20,989 bases of DNA, from positions 1 through 20,989 of the IMG/VR virus record IMGVR_UViG_3300042731_000354, one strand, 5' to 3'. The translations under genes were made by a program, and so were the position numbers. Origin of the DNA: a virus. This document shows, in pieces, positions 1 to 6,575 of the stretch. The notes beneath the pieces were generated by a model. That model saw nothing but the letters and a program-made list of their open reading frames with translations. It ran no database searches and was not told the DNA's origin. Every line of letters starts with the position of its first letter. Position 1 is the first letter of the stretch.

Positions 1-36
1 TGGCACAAAATTGTCACCGCTTAGTGATTTAGCCAT
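1..36 (-). CDS. 5' end of an unidentified gene (partial, 12 codons)
   Basis: An ATG at 36 overlaps the stop of the upstream 63-residue ORF in a TGATG arrangement, and the frame stays open to the window edge. The visible residues are MAKSLSGDNFVP. The same TGATG coupling joins the two preceding genes, which supports a real translationally coupled start. I have a weak recollection of short, basic marine-phage proteins with a similar start, but 12 residues cannot identify a family. The function is unknown and the rest of the gene lies outside the window. Confidence 0.5.
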   Translation of the reverse strand, partial: MAKSLSGDNFVP

Positions 37-227
37 CAGCAGCCGTCAGTTGACTCCAAGCTTTGATATTTCAGAGCCAAACCAGTAAACAGGCCATGCT
101 GCGGATGGCTGATTTGGTCACGACCATCGAGGAAAAACAATTCCTCAAGCCATAGCGTTCTAGCCGTCATGGCTTGCACGTCCTCAGCGCCAGGTTTGGC
201 GGCAATCATCGGATCAGGGCGTTGCAT
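36..227 (-). CDS. Small conserved-looking phage protein, 63 aa, unknown function
   Basis: I do not recognise a named family. The product has a Pro/Ala-rich start, a central aromatic and acidic stretch (TARTLWLEELFFLDGRD) and a histidine-containing segment (ISHPQHGLFTGLALKY), and it ends in Cys. There is no signal peptide or membrane segment. Its ATG overlaps the stop of the fibre-assembly-like gene (TGATG at 225-229), and its own stop overlaps the next ATG (34-38). This tight double coupling and the protein-like composition argue for a real gene rather than a chance ORF. By position, after the fibres and fibre-assembly gene, it could be an accessory adhesin or virion protein, but that is only inference from context. 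Confidence 0.65.
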   Translation of the reverse strand: MQRPDPMIAAKPGAEDVQAMTARTLWLEELFFLDGRDQISHPQHGLFTGLALKYQSLESTDGC

Positions 228-733
228 CAGGACGGCTCTTCAGGCCAAGTCATCGTATGGGGGAAACCACTAGCTGTCGGCAAATCACGCAGACTTTGAC
301 GATAAGTAGCCCATGCAGTCTTATCTGAATCAGACAAAGGACTATCAGCCATCTGCGTCCAGTCAGTATCAGTCAGCTTTTTATCGCGTTCTGCACGCAC
401 TGACGTTCCAGCTTCTGCATCAATTCTGGCGCGGTATGCAGCTTCGTTGTCAGCAGCAGTGGTGACGTTGCCCTCTTCATCAGTGGTGTCAGTAAAGACC
501 GGACCAGCGATGAATTTCGTAAACCATTGGCCGTTAATCTCCTCAACACCATCACGGGTGCTGACGCCATAAGGAGCAGTAACTTCAGCCGCCGGTCCAT
601 TCAGCACAGCGTCATAGCCGTAGCTATCGAGAATGGCAGTTGTGATCTGCTTAGGGAAGCTAGTGGTGGGATGTTCAGCCTTGAATTGACTGATGGTGGT
701 GATTGCACCAGTGGAGCGGTTGCGGATTTCCAT
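227..733 (-). CDS. Putative tail fibre assembly / tail assembly chaperone-like protein
   Basis: 168 aa. The last 55 residues form a recognisable module: ERDKKLTDTDWTQMADSPLS followed by an AWATYRQSLRDLP stretch and a terminal WPEEPS. This RD..L..TDW....D.pl....k..W..YRq.LRd pattern is typical of the phage tail assembly chaperone (APC-like) and DUF4376-type proteins often encoded next to tail fibres. The N-terminal about 100 residues are less conserved and may contact a specific fibre. It starts 5 bases after the stop of the 638-residue fibre, which is the usual place for a dedicated fibre chaperone. Whether it chaperones folding or stays in the virion cannot be read from sequence. The family call rests on the C-terminal motif. 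Confidence 0.75.
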   Translation of the reverse strand: MEIRNRSTGAITTISQFKAEHPTTSFPKQITTAILDSYGYDAVLNGPAAEVTAPYGVSTRDGVEEINGQWFTKFIAGPVFTDTTDEEGNVTTAADNEAAYRARIDAEAGTSVRAERDKKLTDTDWTQMADSPLSDSDKTAWATYRQSLRDLPTASGFPHTMTWPEEPS

Positions 734-738
734 GATGA

Positions 739-2655
739 TCAGGCGATGGCAAGGAAGATGTAGGTGCCACCACTGGTATTAAGAGCAGCAGGGGCTGATG
801 AAGTAACTGTAAACCCGGCGTTTAGCGGGTCAATGTAATCAGTGCTAGTGACTGCTTGAGCATTAGAGTTTATCAAGAGGTACGGATCGTTGCCGCTCAC
901 GATGCCACGAGCGGTGTCATACACGTACCAATCGCCAGTGCTGTCAGTGCGCTTGATTAAAACAAACCGAGCACCTGCAGTAAATCCACAATCGACGTTG
1001 ACATTATTGCCTGTGCCGCTGTAAGTGCCAATTTTACTGATGCCATCAAGGCTGGCAAAGAGGTAAGACACGTAGTTGTAACTACTACTATTCACGCCAC
1101 CAGCAGTACCAACTGAAAATTGTGTGCTTGTAGGAGTAGTAGAATTCCAAATAGTGCCGTCAGTATCAAACGCTCTATTTCCATAAGTCTGAGAAAGCAA
1201 CCCATATTTTGAATTTCCCTGTGGCGCAGCATAAACGAACCAATTGTATGTAAAATTACGCACTTTTACGATCATTAGCTCAGGTACAGCCCCAAGATTA
1301 TGGTCTACTGTTCTCGCTGACCCCGTCCCCGCATAAGTCACCACGTCGAAGAAGCCTGGGGCGCGGCGGAACACATAGTTTGCATAGAAACCATTGTACG
1401 AGCCACCGCTCAAAGTATTAGTTGGCTGGTCCCAAACGAAGGACAGAGTAGTACCCTCTGAACTAGTGTTATTAGAACTTAAAACTTTATTGCCCAATAG
1501 CCTGGCATTCCAGAACCAATTTTGTGTTCCATCTGGATATTTTGAAATGTTAGTGTCGGGAACAAACCCTATGCTTGTAGACCCATCTGCATAGACACTA
1601 ACGTCAAACACCTCCGTAGCAGCAGTCGGCGGCTTATGCGGACGGCGGATTGCCATGTAGACGAAAGTATCGCCACTGGCATTTGTATAAGTGCCTGCAG
1701 CTGTCGGCGTAAACCCTGTTGGAGATGGCTCAACTGAATTATTTGCAGCCTCAGCTCCACTTGTATTAGCATAAATAGCTCTAGTAGTTGAGCCTGATGT
1801 AGCAGGCAACCCGCGCATTACATCGAGCACCATCCAGTTTGTGCTACTCCTGCTTTGATTTTTAATTAGTAAAAATTGCGGCTCAAATCCTACATTTACG
1901 TGGTTTCCACTTGAGCCAGTACCGGTATAGCTCCCACACTTAATAATCGCCTCGTTGCTATTCGTTCCAAACGATTGATCGTCGTGGGCGAACAGGTAGG
2001 CAACGTAAGTACCGTTATTGGTACTTAGCTCACTGGCTACCGTAAAGACACTGCTTGTTGGCGTTGTATTATTAAATAGACTAGTGCCACCCTTGTCATC
2101 TGAAGCGTTTAGAACAATTGTGTCCTGGTTGCCCAAGTCTCTATGATAAACATACCAAAAGTTGGTGCTGTCTATTCTTCTATAAATAATCATGCCAGGC
2201 ACACTGCCAAGCGAATGACTTACATTTTGCGTGCCACCATTCCCCGTATAAGTAACAACATCAAAAAACCCCGGCGCTTTGCGGAAGGTCCAGGAAACGT
2301 ATTCGTCGCTTGAATCGTTGACAGAGCCAGAGTTGCCTACTGTAAAACCATTGCTTGAAAAACTGGTCACATAATTAGTTTCTGTTCCAGCGGCATTACT
2401 TAAGTCTGACGCTAAATTGGTATAACCAGCACTTACTAGGTCAGGGCCAGCAAGAACATGTGATGTCGCGGAATCTCTATTTTTAACCCAAACCAAGCCA
2501 CCTTCGCCACTAATGTCAATCCCGTTGTTAATTGACTGGTTGCCGTTATTCCCTTCATACAAAAACGTACTAAACACGTCATCGACATACGTCGGGTCAG
2601 CAGCAGCAGACGCTCCAGCAGCAGCAGACGCAATAGCACGGGTGATCGGGTCCAT
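739..2655 (-). CDS. Large repeat-built tail fibre / putative receptor-binding protein
   Basis: 638 aa, and the largest adhesin here. After a short Ala-rich head (1-24) the protein is two copies of a three-part unit. Part A is at about 25-126 and, more divergent, 350-430. Part B is at about 127-224 and 431-532, both opening with an APGFFDVVTY motif and containing VDHNLG/VSHSLG and a W-Y/F-V-Y element. Part C is at about 235-338 and 538-638, with GxYxGTG, F-L/V-L-I-K and a closing F-V/I-Y/F-M/L-A-I strand. The composition is rich in Gly, Ser, Thr, Asn and aromatics, as in beta-structured carbohydrate-binding fibres. Similar repeats occur in fibres of marine phages (DUF7483-like by recall). It probably contacts the host surface. 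It follows the short fibre by 8 bases and precedes its likely assembly gene. No catalytic motif was seen. Confidence 0.8.
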   Translation of the reverse strand: MDPITRAIASAAAGASAAADPTYVDDVFSTFLYEGNNGNQSINNGIDISGEGGLVWVKNRDSATSHVLAGPDLVSAGYTNLASDLSNAAGTETNYVTSFSSNGFTVGNSGSVNDSSDEYVSWTFRKAPGFFDVVTYTGNGGTQNVSHSLGSVPGMIIYRRIDSTNFWYVYHRDLGNQDTIVLNASDDKGGTSLFNNTTPTSSVFTVASELSTNNGTYVAYLFAHDDQSFGTNSNEAIIKCGSYTGTGSSGNHVNVGFEPQFLLIKNQSRSSTNWMVLDVMRGLPATSGSTTRAIYANTSGAEAANNSVEPSPTGFTPTAAGTYTNASGDTFVYMAIRRPHKPPTAATEVFDVSVYADGSTSIGFVPDTNISKYPDGTQNWFWNARLLGNKVLSSNNTSSEGTTLSFVWDQPTNTLSGGSYNGFYANYVFRRAPGFFDVVTYAGTGSARTVDHNLGAVPELMIVKVRNFTYNWFVYAAPQGNSKYGLLSQTYGNRAFDTDGTIWNSTTPTSTQFSVGTAGGVNSSSYNYVSYLFASLDGISKIGTYSGTGNNVNVDCGFTAGARFVLIKRTDSTGDWYVYDTARGIVSGNDPYLLINSNAQAVTSTDYIDPLNAGFTVTSSAPAALNTSGGTYIFLAIA

Positions 2656-2663
2656 ACCTAGCC

Positions 2664-3125
2664 TTAGGCGGTGTAATTTAAAAGAGCTGCACCGCGTACG
2701 GTAGTACCACCGTCCGAAGTGATAAAGGTAAACAGATGCTTCCGTGCATCTGTCAGGGTCGGAGCTGTTTGACCGGCATCGTTATTCCAGTAAACAGAGG
2801 ACGGCCAAGTGATGGTGGTGCTGCTGCCTGTCAGGCTCAGTTCAAGCGTAAACGCGCACACCGTTCCAGATGACGGGATATTGCTGAAGGTTATGGTCGA
2901 ATTACTGCTTATCGACTTTTTAAAATAATTGCCTGTTGAGCAATCCACGTCTAAGGCTGAGATCGTTTCAGCGGCTTGCTTGTATGGTCCGTCTACCGCA
3001 AGACCTGCATTCAACGTCTGCAACGCGGTGTACGTCGTAGCTGCTGAAGAGTCAACAAGATTATCGACCGTTACCGTCTGGGTGCTGGTCGTGATCTGAT
3101 TGACTTTGACTGTTCCGTAGGACAT
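2664..3125 (-). CDS. Short tail fibre with shared C-terminal domain
   Basis: 153 aa. The N-terminus (MSYGTVKVNQITTSTQTVTV) is a type often seen on marine-phage fibres and may attach to the tail. Residues about 40-153 are clearly homologous to residues 190-299 of the 299-residue fibre at 3590-4489. Shared elements in order are L.VDGPY.QA.E...ALD.D.STGNYF.K, SS.TFTFSN.PSSGTV, FTLEL, a WPS.V strand and the FITxDGGTxxRGA close. The two genes also share an exact 17-base stretch (2860-2876 and 3774-3790). The domain is probably a trimerising or receptor-binding tip, inferred from its position in short fibres. It is separated from the preceding gene by 3 bases. Confidence 0.75.
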   Translation of the reverse strand: MSYGTVKVNQITTSTQTVTVDNLVDSSAATTYTALQTLNAGLAVDGPYKQAAETISALDVDCSTGNYFKKSISSNSTITFSNIPSSGTVCAFTLELSLTGSSTTITWPSSVYWNNDAGQTAPTLTDARKHLFTFITSDGGTTVRGAALLNYTA

Positions 3126-3128
3126 GGC

Positions 3129-3584
3129 TTAAATGATGTGCCAGGTAGACCCGGCTGAAACAGTGACTGTGACGCCAGTGTCCACCGCAACCGGTCCAAC
3201 ACTAAGGCCATTATACGAACTCGTCAAAGTTACATCAGCGTCGATAGTTTGCAGGTTCTGGAGAATTGCACCTTGACCACCTTCTGACACCGTGGGCGTT
3301 GTCGAAACCCATTGAGTGCCGTCATAGACCTTCAGCTTGTTTGGCGTGACACTCGTATCAAGCCATTGCTCACCCTTCTGAACACCAGATTGACCAGCAG
3401 GCGAAGCATTTGGTGCAGCACTGCCAATGTGAACAGGACCAGCTTTGACCAAAGCGCCATCACTGCCTTTGAAAAACAGGCCAGGTGATGCTGCATTAAG
3501 GTTGACCAGCACTTCACCAGCCGACATCGCTGATGGAGTCGGACGCTTGTGAGCTGTACTGCTGCGCTTAAGCTGGATCGCCAT
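3129..3584 (-). CDS. Short tail fibre / minor virion protein
   Basis: 151 aa. It opens with MAIQLKRSSTAHKRPTPSAM followed by SAGEVLVNLN and a GLFFKGSDG element, a start typical of phage fibres and virion-associated proteins in which a beta-strand pair displays the chain (KRSs...P..l..GElavN...lf.kd..G). A middle segment has QWLDTSVTPNKLKVYDGTQW, a form common in fibre collagen-like or knob modules. The C-terminus is Val/Thr-rich and closes with GSTWHII. No enzymatic motif is present. It sits between the two fibres that share a C-terminal domain, 5 bases after one and 3 bases before the other. The role in tail-tip adhesion is inferred from family look and position. Confidence 0.7.
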   Translation of the reverse strand: MAIQLKRSSTAHKRPTPSAMSAGEVLVNLNAASPGLFFKGSDGALVKAGPVHIGSAAPNASPAGQSGVQKGEQWLDTSVTPNKLKVYDGTQWVSTTPTVSEGGQGAILQNLQTIDADVTLTSSYNGLSVGPVAVDTGVTVTVSAGSTWHII

Positions 3585-3589
3585 TGGAC

Positions 3590-4489
3590 TTAGTTGTCGT
3601 AGTCGGCAAGGAATGCACCGCGATAGCGCGTACCGCCGTCATCGGTGATAAAGACAAATATCGAGGTCTTGCCTGCCGTTATGTTTGGAGGATTGTTGCC
3701 TGGAAACTTCACCTCAGACGGCCATTGAGCCGTACCCCCTGTCTGCACAGTCAGCTCAAGCGTGAAACTGCCAACCGTTCCAGATGACGGAGGGTTGCTG
3801 AACGTAAACGTAGATGCAGCAGAAATCGTCTTCGTAAAATAATTCCCGGTACTTAAATCAATGTCGAGCGCAGCAACAGCCTCTACGGCTTGCTCGTAAG
3901 GACCATCAACAGTCAGGCCACCGTTATGCACTGACTGTGCTGTAAACGTCTGTGCAGCACTAAAGGTTTGGGTCGTGTCAGTTTTGGCGGTGTCAGCATC
4001 AAAAGCTTGGACGTTTACGCCAATCGCCAGACCAAGTGTCGTACGTTGTGCAGCAGCATCTGCATCATCAAGCAATGCACGGCCAGCCGCAGTACATGTA
4101 ATCTCCTCTACGTCACCCGCACCAGAAGAACTACGGCCCAACAACTTGTCAGTTGCGCTGACATCTTGAATCTTGGCATAAGTAACTGATCCATCAGCCA
4201 GCGTTACTGTCCCGTTTGACGCAGCAGTAATACGACCTTGCTGGTCAACCGTCAGATTTGTAAGCGTGTAAGACCCTGCCGTTACTGTCGTATCCTCAAG
4301 CTTTGCCGCCGTAACCGCATCGTCAGCAATCTTGGCAGTTGTAATAACTCCTGTACCCAAGCCAGTCGCAACCACATTGGTCACAGTGACTTTTTTGGTC
4401 TGATCGTTGAGCGTGTCAACAATCGGCAGCACGTCAGATCCCTGAACTGCTGTTAGCTCAGTCAGATCAGTGATCTTCGCGTTTGCCAT
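3590..4489 (-). CDS. Tail fibre protein, 299 aa
   Basis: The N-terminus (MANAKITDLTELTAVQGSDV followed by LPIVDT) is the marine-phage fibre start that alternates short strands with TxLxAxxxxDxLpivD. Residues 45-130 hold repeated short units of the kind TTAKIADDAVTAAKLED and TYAKIQDVSATDKLLGR, which form fibre shafts. A helix-like AAGRALLDDADAAAQRTTLG motif at about 134-153 is common in phage fibres. Residues 190-299 are the C-terminal domain shared with the 153-residue fibre (see findings). A GGAGG-GAGGGG purine-rich stretch lies directly before the ATG, giving good ribosome-binding potential. It probably forms a trimeric side or tip fibre; the receptor is unknown. Confidence 0.78.
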   Translation of the reverse strand: MANAKITDLTELTAVQGSDVLPIVDTLNDQTKKVTVTNVVATGLGTGVITTAKIADDAVTAAKLEDTTVTAGSYTLTNLTVDQQGRITAASNGTVTLADGSVTYAKIQDVSATDKLLGRSSSGAGDVEEITCTAAGRALLDDADAAAQRTTLGLAIGVNVQAFDADTAKTDTTQTFSAAQTFTAQSVHNGGLTVDGPYEQAVEAVAALDIDLSTGNYFTKTISAASTFTFSNPPSSGTVGSFTLELTVQTGGTAQWPSEVKFPGNNPPNITAGKTSIFVFITDDGGTRYRGAFLADYDN

Positions 4490-4521
4490 GACCCCTCAAC
4501 CTCCAGCTAATGCTACCGCCA

Positions 4522-5622
4522 TCACGACCAAGTCGAAATGGCAACCCGTTTCCAGGTATTCGTGGCAGTACAGATATAGATGTAATCTGCATCCCACGCC
4601 ACTTCCCCTGCCGTACCAGCAGCACTGGCTGATGCAGGTGTATGAGTTGGCAAAACTGGACGACTGCCAAGCGTGACGTTGGCTGCTGTAATCGCAGCCA
4701 TGCTCGTCAATGAGCCAGCAGACTGCACCTTGAAATCAAGCTTGCCGTCTTCAGTCGTGTCACTGGCGTCAACGATGCTGGCTGAAATACTGCCGAACAG
4801 AATCTGCTCAGGCGTCGAAGCGTCGTTGTTGCCTTGAAAGTTGATGCTGCTTAGGACATCGGCGTCTTGACCAGAAACGCTGCTGCCTCTGTGGTGATAC
4901 AGCGTGATGTCAGCAGCACTGACACTGACCGCTTCTTCTGACTCAATGAACAAACCAGTGCTTGCAACCGACTCCGTGATGTGGAGCGGATGCTGTGGGT
5001 CAGGTTCGTTGATCCCAACCTTGTCGCTTTTTACTGTGACGCGAGCGGCTGAAGTGCCAGCAGCAATCGTAATCAGCTGAAGAGTGCCATCTTCGCTGCC
5101 ATCAGCTGCATCAACGATTTTTGTGAAAACCTGACCATAAGCAATAGTTTCAGCAGCGTCGTTCTTGCCTCTGAATTCAAGGTTGCCAAGAAAATCATCA
5201 GCAGCAGGAGACGCTGAATTCCGATACAACACCACGTCAGGCGCTGTATCTAGACCAGCATCAGTGTTCTCAATAATGACCTGATCAGTCGTGTCGGTGC
5301 TGAACAGGTGCAGCTGTGCTGCTGCCGTTCCAGTGCCTACCTGAAAACCAGCTGCAGTGAACTTGCTGTTGTAAGTTCCATTAATAGAGACAGCTACTTC
5401 AGACTGAGCAGGCTTAAAAAGCCCATCAACACCAGCGTCACTCAAAAAGCTAATTGATGGTGACGCCGCTGTTCCATCACCTACAGTCTTGTGAAGCGTT
5501 TGAAAAGTTAGGCTTTTGTTTTTGTTGGCGTTAGCTGCCTCACTAACATCAACGACAACAAGCAAATCGTTGTTAGCTGGAGCGGTTAGCGCAGATAACG
5601 CTGAGATTGTTCTATCAGCCAT
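4522..5622 (-). CDS. Tail fibre protein with internal repeat, 366 aa
   Basis: It starts MADRTISALSALTAPANNDL followed by LVVVDVSE, a fibre head common in cyanophage-like genomes. Two copies of an about 100-residue unit follow, at about 100-200 and 209-310. Each carries L-Y followed by a polar run, an L/I-x-F-x-G-x-N-D-A core (LEFRGKNDA, INFQGNNDA), then S-I/K-IVDA-D-xx-EDG-x-L and a short strand. The end (GEVAWDADYIYICTATNTW, then KRVAIS) is a conserved C-terminal cap seen on many marine-phage fibres. Its ATG overlaps the stop of the S74 fibre (TGATG). No catalytic motif is visible. The likely role is host adhesion, as part of the fibre cluster. Confidence 0.78.
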   Translation of the reverse strand: MADRTISALSALTAPANNDLLVVVDVSEAANANKNKSLTFQTLHKTVGDGTAASPSISFLSDAGVDGLFKPAQSEVAVSINGTYNSKFTAAGFQVGTGTAAAQLHLFSTDTTDQVIIENTDAGLDTAPDVVLYRNSASPAADDFLGNLEFRGKNDAAETIAYGQVFTKIVDAADGSEDGTLQLITIAAGTSAARVTVKSDKVGINEPDPQHPLHITESVASTGLFIESEEAVSVSAADITLYHHRGSSVSGQDADVLSSINFQGNNDASTPEQILFGSISASIVDASDTTEDGKLDFKVQSAGSLTSMAAITAANVTLGSRPVLPTHTPASASAAGTAGEVAWDADYIYICTATNTWKRVAISTWS

Positions 5623-6566
5623 CAGTTAGCCTCCAAAGCTTCAACACGAGCTGTAAGAGCAGCGATCTCAGCAAAAGCCTCTTGCAATGCAGCTGTCAAT
5701 AATGGAACAATCTTAGATTGATCAATCAGCTGATACTTCGGGCTGCCATCGTCAAACGTTGCATCTCTATCTCCGGTTACAGCCTCAGGAACTACGGTTT
5801 GAGCTTCATGAGCCAAAAATCCATCAACCACTTGGCTGGTGGAATCGGCAATAAAGTTAAAACGATACGCGTTGAGCTGATTTACGCGATCTTTTGCACC
5901 AGTCAAAGGAACTACATTTTCCTTTAATCTGTAATCAGATCCTGTGTTGTATGAAATAGTTTGACCATTAGATGCAAGGTTGATAGCGGCAACGAAGGTG
6001 CCATTATGGTTGAAATTTATCATATTTCCCGTTGAACTTATTCGATTCAAAGTCAGAGGTCGATCTGTCGTGCCAATATGTAACTGCCCTTCATTGGCGA
6101 CGCAAAAACCAGCCGCAGTTGAATCAGCATTGGCATTTGATGGATTTTTTGCTGTTGCACGCGTTGCTGCCGCGCCAATAACAAATGCGTTGGTTTGGTT
6201 TTCAAGCGTTCGACCAATAACGCCATATGCACTTCCGCTTACAGAAATGCCAACGATGTTATCTGCATATTTATAAAAACCTGTGGTGGCAGCTCCGTCA
6301 AAATAAACACCTGGAGCGGCTGCAGTGCCTGCCTTTGCAACCACTCCTCCGTCTAAAGTTCTTAAGGTGTGATAAGTGCTGCCGCTATCCTTATCTCGAA
6401 TCTTCAATAAGTCATTCGCAATATCAGCGTAAAACTGGCATGGGTACGTAGTGGCTGGAGCTGTGTTGCCACTTTGGTTCGTAAACGCAGCCTCTAGCTG
6501 ATTGTTGATATCCTGCCTTACGGCTGCGCCACTGGCGTTTGCGACAACTCCATCTGCTTGAGCCAT
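5622..6566 (-). CDS. Tail fibre with C-terminal Peptidase S74 intramolecular chaperone
   Basis: 314 aa. Residues about 208-314 form the S74 autocleavage/chaperone domain. They begin with GSDYRLKENV, where Ser210-Asp211 sits at the usual self-cleavage position, and continue with VNQLNAYRFNF, DGFLAHEAQTVVPEAV and a terminal alpha-helical coiled coil (KIVPLLTAALQEAFAEIAAL, ARVEALEAN). In this family the domain trimerises, helps the upstream beta-rich fibre fold and then cuts itself off; cleavage here is inferred. The upstream part (1-207) is fibre-like, with a GVYFDGAATTGFYKYADN motif and a LHIGTTDRPLTL strand that are also common in phage fibres. It starts 9 bases after the J-like hub gene, so it may be the first fibre attached to the tip. 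Confidence 0.88.
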   Translation of the reverse strand: MAQADGVVANASGAAVRQDINNQLEAAFTNQSGNTAPATTYPCQFYADIANDLLKIRDKDSGSTYHTLRTLDGGVVAKAGTAAAPGVYFDGAATTGFYKYADNIVGISVSGSAYGVIGRTLENQTNAFVIGAAATRATAKNPSNANADSTAAGFCVANEGQLHIGTTDRPLTLNRISSTGNMINFNHNGTFVAAINLASNGQTISYNTGSDYRLKENVVPLTGAKDRVNQLNAYRFNFIADSTSQVVDGFLAHEAQTVVPEAVTGDRDATFDDGSPKYQLIDQSKIVPLLTAALQEAFAEIAALTARVEALEAN

Positions 6567-6575
6567 AATGACGCC

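Noticed and set aside
739-6566. Diversity-generating retroelement variable region in the fibre genes
   Set aside because: I saw no template-like near-duplicate differing mainly at adenines and no reverse transcriptase in the window. The shared fibre domain differs at all base types and looks like ordinary divergence.
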